In this document: positions 1 to 5,918 of the stretch, piece after piece
Layout: each line of letters starts with the position of its first letter
How positions within the stretch are numbered: position 1 is the first letter of the stretch
Source of the DNA: Clostridia bacterium
Lineage (GTDB): Bacteria > Bacillota > Clostridia > Christensenellales > Borkfalkiaceae
NCBI GenBank assembly: GCA_900767495.1
Contig: CAAFZH010000008.1
Location: 1-5,918, forward strand
DNA: 5,918 bases
Direction of reading: 5' to 3'
Made by a program: the position numbers and the translations under genes
The notes under the pieces: generated by a model
What the model saw: the letters and a program-made list of their open reading frames with translations, nothing else
What the model was told of the DNA's origin: nothing
Databases searched by the model: none

Positions 1-20
1 GACGTGTGCTCTTCCGATCT
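1..20. other. Illumina TruSeq adapter remnant (not genomic)
   Basis: These 20 bases are identical to the 3' end of the standard TruSeq read-2 (P7-side) adapter, the part ending in GCTCTTCCGATCT, which I recognise from memory. They sit exactly at the contig end, where untrimmed adapter normally ends up in short-read assemblies. They happen to stay in frame with the gene that follows and supply an apparent GTG start at position 6. That start and the first five codons are artefacts. Confidence 0.95.
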
Positions 21-551
21 CCCCTGCGCGTAGAAGATCCCCCCACGGGACTTGCGACGGGCAACGGCTACTACGAGCGGTACGAAGAGGGCATTTTCGT
101 CGGGTACAGATATTACGACGAGAAAAAACTGCCCGTGGCGTTTCCGTTCGGTTTCGGCTTGTCTTACGCGAAGTTCGAGTATTCCGACCTTAAAATAACC
201 CGACTCGGCGATACCGACTTTACCGTTAGTTACTCCATAAAAAACGTATCGGAAACGGACGCGCAAGAGGTTTCGCAAGTATACGTTTCGGATACGGTAA
301 GCAGCGTTTCCCGCCCCGAAAAAGAATTGAAAGGGTTCAGCAAAGACCTTATAAAGTCGGGCGAAAAAAAGACGATCAGCATAAAACTCGATTTCAGGTC
401 GTTCGCGTTTTACTCGTTGCCGTTAAAGCGGTGGTTTGTGGAAAACGGCAAGTTTAAAATTTCGGTGGGCGGCTCTTCGAGAGATATTTTTCTGCAGCAA
501 ATTATAGAAATTAAACTGCCGCAAAAAGAGCAGTATTCTTATCAAAGGTAA
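21..551 (+). CDS. GH3 beta-glycosidase, C-terminal fragment (5' end off contig)
   Basis: This is the last ~176 residues of a family GH3 beta-glycosidase (beta-glucosidase/beta-xylosidase type), an exo-enzyme that releases non-reducing-end sugars. The end of the GH3 C-terminal domain is visible as EGIFVGYRYYD (about residues 23-33 counted from base 21) and FPFGFGLSY (about 41-49), where these enzymes close the active site. A complete fibronectin type III-like domain follows, with the family pattern EVSQVYVSD, then SSVSRPEKELKGF, then ENGKFKISVGGSSRDI. The catalytic Asp nucleophile and the acid/base lie in the missing upstream part, so substrate specificity cannot be read. The frame is open through the adapter, so no real start is present. 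The stop TAA is one base before the next ATG, marking it as the upstream member of the operon. No defect is seen in the visible part; whether the gene is complete off-contig is unknown. Confidence 0.93.
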   Translation, partial: PLRVEDPPTGLATGNGYYERYEEGIFVGYRYYDEKKLPVAFPFGFGLSYAKFEYSDLKITRLGDTDFTVSYSIKNVSETDAQEVSQVYVSDTVSSVSRPEKELKGFSKDLIKSGEKKTISIKLDFRSFAFYSLPLKRWFVENGKFKISVGGSSRDIFLQQIIEIKLPQKEQYSYQR

Positions 552-552
552 T

Positions 553-1551
553 ATGAAATTAGATAAAATTTTCGACGGCGGCGCGATTTTTCCGCACGAT
601 AAGCCGTTTTTGATCTACGGCGAAAGCCAAGCCGAAACGACGGTGAGTTTTAACGGCGTAAGCGTAAAAGTAAAACCCGTGCGCGGCAGATTTACGGCAA
701 AATTTCCGCCTATGCCGTGCGGCGGACCTTACGAAATAAAGGCGGTCTGCGGCAACGAAACCGTTTCCGCCGCCGACGCTTACGTAGGGGAAATCTTACT
801 ACTTGCGGGGCAGTCCAACGTAATGTTTAAAGTAAAGGAGTGCGAGGACGATTTATCCGACTTTACCGAGGACAGACTTTTGCGCTGTTTTTTTGCCGAC
901 CACATAATTTTTTACGACGGCGACAAGGACAGATTTCGTTCTTCCGACGGTTGGATAGAATGTCGCAAGGGTAACTTTCCCGATTTCACCGCTTTGTCCT
1001 TTTTTATCGGCAGGTCGTTGCGCAAAAAAACCGGCGTTGCGGTCGGCGTTATCAACTGTTACGAGGGCGCGTCGGTTATACAGAGTTGGTTGCCTCCGTC
1101 GGCGTTCGACGGCGGCGAATTCGATTTAAAGCGCGAGGATATGCACTCCGACCATTTCGACTACGATATCTGGAACGCCCGTTCTATGCTGTACCGCAAA
1201 ACTTTCGCGCAAGTAAAACCCTACGCGGTAAATGCGATAGTGTGGTATCAGGGTGAAAGCAACACCACGGTTGGCGAAAGTAAAATTTACGCCCGCGAGG
1301 TTGCCGCGCTTGCAAAAAGTTGGCGCAACGACCTCGGCGACGAGAATATTCCGTTCGTCATAGTGCAGATAGCCGACCTCGACCAACGCGACGACGACGG
1401 GTGGCACTCCTTGCAAAAAGCACAGGCTAAAGCCGCCGAAATTATTCCCAACGCAAAACTCGTTATATCAAAAGACGTTTGCCCGAGCGACTCTATTCAC
1501 CCCGCGCTTAAAAGGCGGCTCGGCGAGCGCATAGCGGAGGCTCTTAAATGA
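553..1551 (+). CDS. SASA-family carbohydrate O-acetylesterase, minimal form
   Basis: This is an esterase of the sialate O-acetylesterase-like (SASA, SGNH-fold) family, which removes acetyl groups from sugars. An N-terminal beta-sandwich (about residues 8-75; HDKPFLIYG, then TVSFNG, then PPMPCGGPYEI) leads into block I, GEILLLAGQSN, with nucleophile Ser88. WYQGESN (231-237) is the second family signature, and SDSIHP supplies the likely Asp313/His316 pair. At 332 aa it is shorter than typical 450-650 aa members and carries no extra domain or signal peptide, so cytoplasmic action is inferred. The ATG is one base after the GH3 stop, with AAAGG at 544-548 as a close ribosome site. The stop overlaps the next start. 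Annotation as 'sialate' esterase would be misleading here: the GH3/GH43 neighbours favour acetylated plant-type oligosaccharides, as in CE6-like acetylxylan esterases, although this is inference. Confidence 0.9.
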   Translation: MKLDKIFDGGAIFPHDKPFLIYGESQAETTVSFNGVSVKVKPVRGRFTAKFPPMPCGGPYEIKAVCGNETVSAADAYVGEILLLAGQSNVMFKVKECEDDLSDFTEDRLLRCFFADHIIFYDGDKDRFRSSDGWIECRKGNFPDFTALSFFIGRSLRKKTGVAVGVINCYEGASVIQSWLPPSAFDGGEFDLKREDMHSDHFDYDIWNARSMLYRKTFAQVKPYAVNAIVWYQGESNTTVGESKIYAREVAALAKSWRNDLGDENIPFVIVQIADLDQRDDDGWHSLQKAQAKAAEIIPNAKLVISKDVCPSDSIHPALKRRLGERIAEALK

Positions 1552-3008
1552 AAAATAAAAAACCCTTGACTTATTGCAATCCGCTCTCTATCCCCGATAT
1601 TCCGCGCGGCAAGGACGAATGGTATAAATTCGAGCGCGGAATGTTCAGCCACGAAAATAAACCCGATTGCGTTAAAACGCCCGATTATCGCTCTATAAGC
1701 GACCCTACGGTGTTTTATTACGATAATAAATGGTATCTCTATCCGAGTTACGGTATGGCTTTCGTAAGCGAAAATTTCGCCGAATGGAAACATTACCGCA
1801 CCGAGCCTTACTGCCCCAAATACAGTCCGCATATAGTAAAACGGAAAGATAAATTTTTGCTCACCGCGTGGTTCTGCCCGCTGTACGAGGCGGATTCACC
1901 TTTGGGCGAGTTTAAGGAAATAGGTGAATTTATCGACTTAAACGGCAATAAATTCACCCCCTGCGACCCCGGACTTTTCGTCGACGACGACGGCGGACTA
2001 TATCTTTACGCGGTGGATTTCGGCGATACTTTTTGCCGTATAGTCGGGTATAAACTCGACGAAAACAACCCCGTGCAGGTGGTCGAAGGTCCGTTCGTGA
2101 TAGTGGATATGCACCCCGAAATTCACCCGTGGGAGCGGCAAGGGCAACATAATCAATATACAAAATACGGTTGGATAGAAGGTCCGCACCTTTTCAAGAA
2201 AAACGGTAGGTATTATATGATTTACGCCACGCCCGATACTTGCGACGCGTCCTATTGCAACGCCGTGTATTATTCGGACGAAAGTCCTTTAAGGGGTTTC
2301 GTTTGTCAGAATAGAAATCCGCTTACCCGCCATGACCGCGGAATAGTTACGGGCGCGGGGCACGGCAGCGTTGCGGAAGGGCCGAACGGCACGCTCTGGG
2401 CGTTTTACACTATCGCTTGCCCGTTTTTACATTGCTACGAACGCCGCATAGGTATGGACTTGGTGGATATAGACGAAAACGGCGAGTTGTATTGTCCGTT
2501 CGGCGTAACCGACACTCCGCAATACGCGCCCGGCGCTATAACCGACCCGATTAAAAACGGCAATAGTTTAAACCTATATAATCTCACGGGCTACGTTCGC
2601 CCCGAGGCGTCGAGTAACGCGTGCGGCAGAGAACCGGTTTTCGCCACGGACGAGAGTAATTTGTCTTTCTGGCAACCTGCGGACGACGATAAAACCCCGA
2701 CTTTGCAATGTAATTTTGTCGGAGCGTTCGACGTATACTCTTCGCGCATATTCTGGCGGGATATAGGGCTCGATTATGCCAAAGGCGTTACCCCCGCGCC
2801 CGTGAAATATATAATAGAGGGGTACGATGGCAACTCTTGGTTTACTCTTTTGGATATGAGCGAAAATACCGAGGATAAAAATATCGATTATCGCGAATTT
2901 CCCGAGGTCAGACGCTGCTTAAAAGTGCGGCTTAAAATTCTGGATCACGGCAAACTGAAAACGGGCGTGATAGATTTCGCCGTGTTCGGCGTAACGAGCG
3001 AGGAGTAA
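1548..3008 (+). CDS. GH43 glycosidase with C-terminal discoidin/CBM32-like domain
   Basis: This is a family 43 glycoside hydrolase with a five-bladed propeller at about residues 45-330. The three GH43 acids are visible: Asp52 in SDPTV (general base), Asp140 in CDPGLFVDDDG (pKa modulator) and Glu211 in WIEGPHLF (general acid). GAGHGSVAEGPNG contains His272, at the place of the family's metal-linked histidine. The N-terminus TYCNPLSIPDIP resembles GH43 proteins that start with a YCNP segment. Residues ~345-486 form a beta-sandwich of F5/8 type C (CBM32-like) kind, from EASSNACGREPVFATDESNLSFW to the terminal VIDFAVFGV strand, likely a sugar-binding or packing module. No signal peptide is seen, and 15 cysteines fit the cytoplasm. 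The start overlaps the esterase stop (ATGA), with GGAGG at 1536-1540 seven bases upstream. Substrate (arabinofuranoside, xyloside or galactoside) cannot be decided from sequence alone. Confidence 0.92.
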   Translation: MKNKKPLTYCNPLSIPDIPRGKDEWYKFERGMFSHENKPDCVKTPDYRSISDPTVFYYDNKWYLYPSYGMAFVSENFAEWKHYRTEPYCPKYSPHIVKRKDKFLLTAWFCPLYEADSPLGEFKEIGEFIDLNGNKFTPCDPGLFVDDDGGLYLYAVDFGDTFCRIVGYKLDENNPVQVVEGPFVIVDMHPEIHPWERQGQHNQYTKYGWIEGPHLFKKNGRYYMIYATPDTCDASYCNAVYYSDESPLRGFVCQNRNPLTRHDRGIVTGAGHGSVAEGPNGTLWAFYTIACPFLHCYERRIGMDLVDIDENGELYCPFGVTDTPQYAPGAITDPIKNGNSLNLYNLTGYVRPEASSNACGREPVFATDESNLSFWQPADDDKTPTLQCNFVGAFDVYSSRIFWRDIGLDYAKGVTPAPVKYIIEGYDGNSWFTLLDMSENTEDKNIDYREFPEVRRCLKVRLKILDHGKLKTGVIDFAVFGVTSEE

Positions 3009-3011
3009 ATT

Positions 3012-3680
3012 ATGAAAATAGTATTTTTCGGCGACAGCGTAACCGAGGGAGTGTTCGAACTTATGAATAATCCGCAGGGCGGATTTGAGTCTGTGTTCGA
3101 TAAAGACCACGTTTACCATAAAATTCTTATCGAAAAACTTAAAAACGCGTACAGCGGCGTTGCCTTCGAGGGCGTTAATATGGGCGTTGCGGGCAATTCT
3201 TCCAAGGACGGTCTTGAAAGAGTGGATAAGGTTTTAATGCAAAAACCCGATTTGACCGTAGTTTGTTTCGGACTTAACGACGCGTATATGCGCGACGAAA
3301 AAAGTTACGGCGACAATATGAACGCTATTTTCAAAACCATAAAATCGGGCGGCGGCAAGTGCGTTTTTTTAACGCCGAATATGATGAACACCTACGTTGC
3401 GGAAGGCACTTTGCCCGTGCTTTATAAAACCGCCGCAGACTGCGCCGCTTGTCAGAACGAGGGCGTTATGGATAAACTCGTTTGCGTGGGCAAGACTTGC
3501 GCAAAGGAAAACGGCGTTTATATAGCCGACGCCTACGCCGAGTGGAAAAAACTCGCGTATTACGGCGTAGACACAACTAAACTTCTGGCAAACAAAATCA
3601 ATCACCCCACGCGCGAAATGCACAGGCTTTTTGCCGACGTCCTCTTTTGCGCGATCAGGGATAATAACCTCGTATTATGA
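3012..3680 (+). CDS. SGNH/GDSL-family hydrolase (probable carbohydrate esterase)
   Basis: This 222-aa single-domain SGNH hydrolase is likely an acyl (acetyl) esterase acting on oligosaccharides beside the GH43 and SASA enzymes. Block I is FFGDSVTEG with nucleophile Ser9. Block II is NMGVAGNSS, giving the oxyanion Gly (about residue 61). Block III is CFGLND with Asn89. Block V is NHPTREMHRLFADVL with catalytic His198. In close relatives an Asp normally stands four residues before this His (as in DxxNHP), whereas here it is Asn194, so the triad acid is absent or supplied elsewhere. The start is firm: the first beta strand begins at residue 2, and AGGAG at 3001-3005, overlapping the upstream stop, lies six bases before the ATG. 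No signal peptide is present. The stop overlaps the next gene's ATG. It could instead act as a lipase-like or thioesterase-like enzyme; the neighbourhood argues for sugar esters. Confidence 0.88.
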   Translation: MKIVFFGDSVTEGVFELMNNPQGGFESVFDKDHVYHKILIEKLKNAYSGVAFEGVNMGVAGNSSKDGLERVDKVLMQKPDLTVVCFGLNDAYMRDEKSYGDNMNAIFKTIKSGGGKCVFLTPNMMNTYVAEGTLPVLYKTAADCAACQNEGVMDKLVCVGKTCAKENGVYIADAYAEWKKLAYYGVDTTKLLANKINHPTREMHRLFADVLFCAIRDNNLVL

Positions 3681-5281
3681 ACGAACTTTGCAGTCTTTTT
3701 GAAAATTTAAACGGAAAAACCGTCGCGCTTGAAGCAAATAAAATATACCGAGTAAAACCCGAAGATTGTTTTCACTTTTTCGGACTTTACTGTTCCAATA
3801 CTGCATTTAAAAGCGAAAATCCCGACGGCGAAAGGTTTGCCGCCGCGTATTCGATCGGCGGCAAAAATATAATTATAGAGGGCAATAATGCGATTATCGA
3901 GGTAAGCGGAATAATAACCCCTCTCGTATTTACTCGTGTTAAAAATCTCACCGTCAAAAATTTACGCATAGATTACGCCCGCCCGACGATGAGTGAATTT
4001 TGCGTGATAAGCGCGGAAAAGGGTAAAATAAGAGTGAAAATCGCCGACGAGTTTTTATACGAGATACAAGACGGAAAACTTTTTTGGGTCGGCGAAAAAG
4101 ACGAAACGGGCAAGGAATATTTTCGTTACCCGTATAAGGGCGACGGGGTCTTGTCGCAAACTTTTAATCCGCAAACGTGCAAACTTAAAATGTTGCCGCG
4201 CGGCGAAAACGATAACATGCCGTCCGTACCCGACTTGGAGAGCGTAACCGAGGTGCAAAATGGCGTTTTAGACATGGTTTTTAAGAATAAAACCCTGACT
4301 TTTCCCGTAGGGACGGTCTTTCAGACGAGGAGCGTCGCACGAAAGCAGGTCGGCGGAATTTTCGACGAGTGTAAAAATCTGACTTTGCAAAACGTGGAAA
4401 TAAACGCGATGAACGGTATGGGGTTGGTTTTTCAGAATTGCGATACCGTGCGTTTAAACGGCGTAAAATGCGTGCCGGGCAAGGGGCGCACTATATGTTG
4501 TAACGCAGACTTTTTCCATTTTTCGGGTTGTAAGGGTAAGATTACGGTTGAAAATTGCACCGCGATCGGCGCGCACGACGACGTTATAAACGTGCACGGC
4601 ACGCACTTGCAGATTGTCGAGCAAAACCCCGACGATAAGTCGATTATCGTTAAATTCCGTAACGCTGCGTCCTGGGGTTTCAACGCTTATAAAAAGGGCG
4701 ACAAAATCGAATTTGTTAAAAATCAAACGCTTTTGCCTTATGCTGAAAACAAGGTGAAAAAAGCGCAGGTCATAGACGATTACACCGTAAAACTATTTTT
4801 AAAGCGTAAACTCCCCAAAGCGGAACTCGGTAAGGACGTAATAGAAAACGTTACGCGCACGGCGCGATTAGTGGTAAAAAACAATTATTTCGAGCGCATA
4901 TCTTCTCGCGCAATACTTTGCACCACGCGCAAAAAAGTCGTTATAAAAAACAACGTTTTCAAAAATATTTGCGGACCCGTTTTATACGTTGCCGACGATT
5001 GCAATTTTTGGTACGAATCGGGCAGGAGCGGCGTTATAAAGTTTATAAACAACACCGTTGACGGTTGCGATTACGGCTTTACGGGTGAGGGCGAATATAT
5101 AATTCAATCCGACCCGGTAGTTACGGACAAAACGAGTAAAATGCCCGTGCATAAGGCGATTATAATAAAAAACAACAAATTTTTAAATCCTACAAAGGAT
5201 AAGTTTTATTTCAAATTCGCCTATATCAAAAAGCGAGTAATTAAAAATAATCATTTCGACAACGGCTACGAAGAATCTTAA
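3677..5281 (+). CDS. GH110-like right-handed parallel beta-helix glycosidase
   Basis: This 534-aa beta-helix protein resembles GH110, the inverting alpha-1,3-galactosidases. It opens with the helix cap segment KTVALEANKIYRV, then repeats of the IIIEGNNAII and LTVKNLRIDY type. The diagnostic stretch is residues 226-312: GGIFDECKNLTLQNV, NGMGLVF, then ADFFHFSGCKGKITVENC and AHDDVINVHGTHLQI. The Asp278 and Asp301/Asp302 positions are the likely catalytic acids by comparison with GH110. Later rungs (VVKNNYFERISSRAIL, VVIKNNVF, then FWYESG) also follow GH110. It lacks a signal peptide and is shorter than typical secreted GH110 enzymes; 16 cysteines suggest the cytoplasm. The start overlaps the upstream stop (ATGA) and has no good Shine-Dalgarno (nearest AGGG is at 3657-3660, too far), so translation is probably coupled. 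Membership in a neighbouring uncharacterised beta-helix family, with another substrate, remains possible. Confidence 0.82.
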   Translation: MNELCSLFENLNGKTVALEANKIYRVKPEDCFHFFGLYCSNTAFKSENPDGERFAAAYSIGGKNIIIEGNNAIIEVSGIITPLVFTRVKNLTVKNLRIDYARPTMSEFCVISAEKGKIRVKIADEFLYEIQDGKLFWVGEKDETGKEYFRYPYKGDGVLSQTFNPQTCKLKMLPRGENDNMPSVPDLESVTEVQNGVLDMVFKNKTLTFPVGTVFQTRSVARKQVGGIFDECKNLTLQNVEINAMNGMGLVFQNCDTVRLNGVKCVPGKGRTICCNADFFHFSGCKGKITVENCTAIGAHDDVINVHGTHLQIVEQNPDDKSIIVKFRNAASWGFNAYKKGDKIEFVKNQTLLPYAENKVKKAQVIDDYTVKLFLKRKLPKAELGKDVIENVTRTARLVVKNNYFERISSRAILCTTRKKVVIKNNVFKNICGPVLYVADDCNFWYESGRSGVIKFINNTVDGCDYGFTGEGEYIIQSDPVVTDKTSKMPVHKAIIIKNNKFLNPTKDKFYFKFAYIKKRVIKNNHFDNGYEES

Positions 5282-5298
5282 TTTAACGACGCTTATCG

Positions 5299-5327
5299 GG
5301 GGCTGTCGCATTAAGCGGCAGCCTTTT
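5299..5327 (+). terminator. Rho-independent terminator of the glycan operon
   Basis: GGCTGTCGC (5301-5309) pairs with GCGGCAGCC (5315-5323) around an ATTAA loop, nine pairs including one G-U, and can be extended by two G-U pairs at the base. It is followed by TTTT only, so the U-tract is weak. It lies 18 bases after the GH110-like stop. No U-tract is present on the other strand, so it serves the plus-strand operon. Confidence 0.75.
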
Positions 5328-5425
5328 CGCATAAAAAAAACGCTATGGAAGAAAATGGCGAAAATATCACCCCGAAACTCTTTTTAAAATCTTGTTGTAC
5401 GGAATATAACATATGCACTCATTTT

Positions 5426-5465
5426 AAAAGCGGAGGGAAGCATATATGCTTTTCTCCGCTTTTTT
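5426..5465 (+). terminator. Strong near-palindromic terminator hairpin
   Basis: AAAAGCGGAG (5426-5435) pairs perfectly with CTCCGCTTTT (5454-5463). The interior GG/TT can form G-U pairs, and AAGCA (5438-5442) pairs with TGCTT (5447-5451) around a TATA loop, so almost the whole 38 bases folds on itself as a 17-pair stem. A run of six T (5460-5465) gives a plus-strand U-tract. On the minus strand the transcript ends in CTTTTAAAAT, so weaker bidirectional activity is possible. No gene is visible between this and the operon terminator; it may back up the first, or end an unseen small RNA. Confidence 0.75.
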
Positions 5466-5537
5466 ATGACTATGTGATTTATAAATAGGACAATTAAAGT
5501 GTTGCCGTTATTATTCTAACGTAGGGGGTGTCGCTTA

Positions 5538-5543
5538 TATAAT
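5538..5543 (+). promoter_or_regulatory. Possible -10 box (TATAAT) before the recombinase relic
   Basis: A perfect TATAAT lies at 5538-5543, but the best -35 candidate at usual spacing, TTCTAA (5514-5519), matches TTGACA in only three of six places. TTGCCG at 5502-5507 is better but about 30 bases away. In such AT-rich DNA a chance match is likely. If real, it would drive transcription into the recombinase remnant. Confidence 0.25.
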
Positions 5544-5550
5544 ATACTGA

Positions 5551-5918
5551 CGAAATTCTTTTTGGACTTTCGTTAGTAAAATAAGGTGGAAGGAGATTTT
5601 TAAGCAAAAATATGCAAGAAATATAAATCCGGAAGGTCGGGTATTGATTACCGACGTTGAAAAAGAAATTGCGAAATCAAAGAAAAGGTGTGAAGATATT
5701 GATAATTCGATTTCCAAATTATTCGAGCAAAATCTTACACAACGTATACCTGCAGAGTCGTATAAAATATTACTTGAAAGATATAAACGGGAACGCTCAG
5801 CGCTTGATTCACAACTTATAACGCTTGAAAGAAGGCGAAAAAGCGAGCGCGCCCGAAATAAGGGAAAGCGTTGCCGCTCCGCGCGTAGAAGAAAGCGAAG
5901 ATTTAAGACCTTCGTCTA
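5551..5918 (+). pseudogene. Serine recombinase C-terminal remnant (truncated, runs off contig)
   Basis: An open frame begins just after a TGA (5548-5550) and runs to the contig end, 122 codons, with no ATG at a credible ribosome site; the first in-frame non-ATG option is TTG at 5644. Its protein looks like the C-terminal tail of large serine recombinases of Clostridia (recombinase family, DUF4368-like type). A short helical piece IRWKEIF (11-17) precedes INPEGR (25-30), then a charged helical hairpin at about residues 35-93 with the family's turn: KLFEQNLTQRIPAESYKILLERY. The catalytic Ser resolvase domain, the recombinase domain and the zinc ribbon are all missing, so no recombination activity is expected. 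GGAAGGAG at 5588-5595 resembles a ribosome site but leads only to ATG at 5612, which stops after four codons. Residues after ~94 turn very Arg/Lys-rich, suggesting the true match ends near 5830 by frameshift or junction. Confidence 0.6.

Noticed and set aside
26..37. 12-base identity (GCGCGTAGAAGA) with 5881-5892 near the other contig end
   Set aside because: Too short to indicate circularity or an assembly overlap; flanking bases diverge at once, and it encodes a common Arg-Val-Glu codon run in both places.
1126..1416. Minus-strand 96-codon frame inside the SASA esterase gene, and similar antisense frames in the other genes
   Set aside because: They lie wholly inside well-supported genes, lack ribosome sites and show no domain pattern.
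5345..5488. 47-codon open frame from an ATG at 5345 across the gap
   Set aside because: No ribosome site stands before it, it runs straight through the strong terminator hairpin, and its protein shows no recognisable pattern.
5550..5573. Small inverted repeat (ACGAAA and TTTCGT) before the recombinase remnant
   Set aside because: Six pairs plus two after a mismatch in AT-rich DNA are weak; no second copy or target duplication is seen to make it a transposon end or attachment site.
5535..5717. Minus-strand 60-codon frame opposite the recombinase remnant
   Set aside because: It is the antisense shadow of a charged helical region, which naturally gives a hydrophobic-looking protein; the plus-strand frame has the family resemblance.

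Overview
The window looks like one contig end from a metagenome-assembled bacterial genome. Bases 1-20 are a sequencing-adapter remnant, and the last gene-like frame runs off the other end. Short intergenic gaps, ATGA stop/start overlaps, Shine-Dalgarno sequences such as GGAGG and AGGAG, the standard code and frequent ATA, AAA and TAT codons suggest an anaerobic Bacillota (Clostridia-like) carbohydrate degrader, plausibly from a gut. That assignment is inference; no taxonomic marker is present.

From 21 to 5281 there is a tight five-gene plus-strand operon for glycan breakdown. In order it encodes the C-terminal end of a family GH3 beta-glycosidase (its 5' part lies off the contig), a minimal SASA-type carbohydrate O-acetylesterase, a GH43 glycosidase with a C-terminal discoidin/CBM32-like domain, a small SGNH/GDSL hydrolase, and a right-handed parallel beta-helix protein that resembles GH110 alpha-1,3-galactosidases. 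Gaps are 1 bp, a 4-bp overlap, 3 bp and a 4-bp overlap. None of the four complete proteins has a visible signal peptide, and the GH43 and GH110-like proteins carry many cysteines. The set therefore reads as a cytoplasmic line that finishes imported, probably O-acetylated, branched oligosaccharides: two esterases remove acyl groups, and GH43, GH110-like and GH3 enzymes remove side-chain and backbone sugars. No transporter or regulator is in the window. The operon ends at a stem-loop at 5299-5327.

From 5282 to 5550 no convincing gene is seen. This visibly AT-richer stretch holds the operon terminator, a second and much stronger near-palindromic terminator hairpin (5426-5465) and a perfect but isolated TATAAT box (5538-5543).

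From 5551 to the contig end an open frame with no credible start matches the helical C-terminal tail of a large serine recombinase. It lacks the catalytic, recombinase and zinc-ribbon parts, so it looks like a decayed mobile-element remnant. The last ~85 bases may belong to a different reading frame. The clearest points of interest are the GH110-like enzyme in a putative Bacillota cytosolic operon and the recombinase relic beside it.
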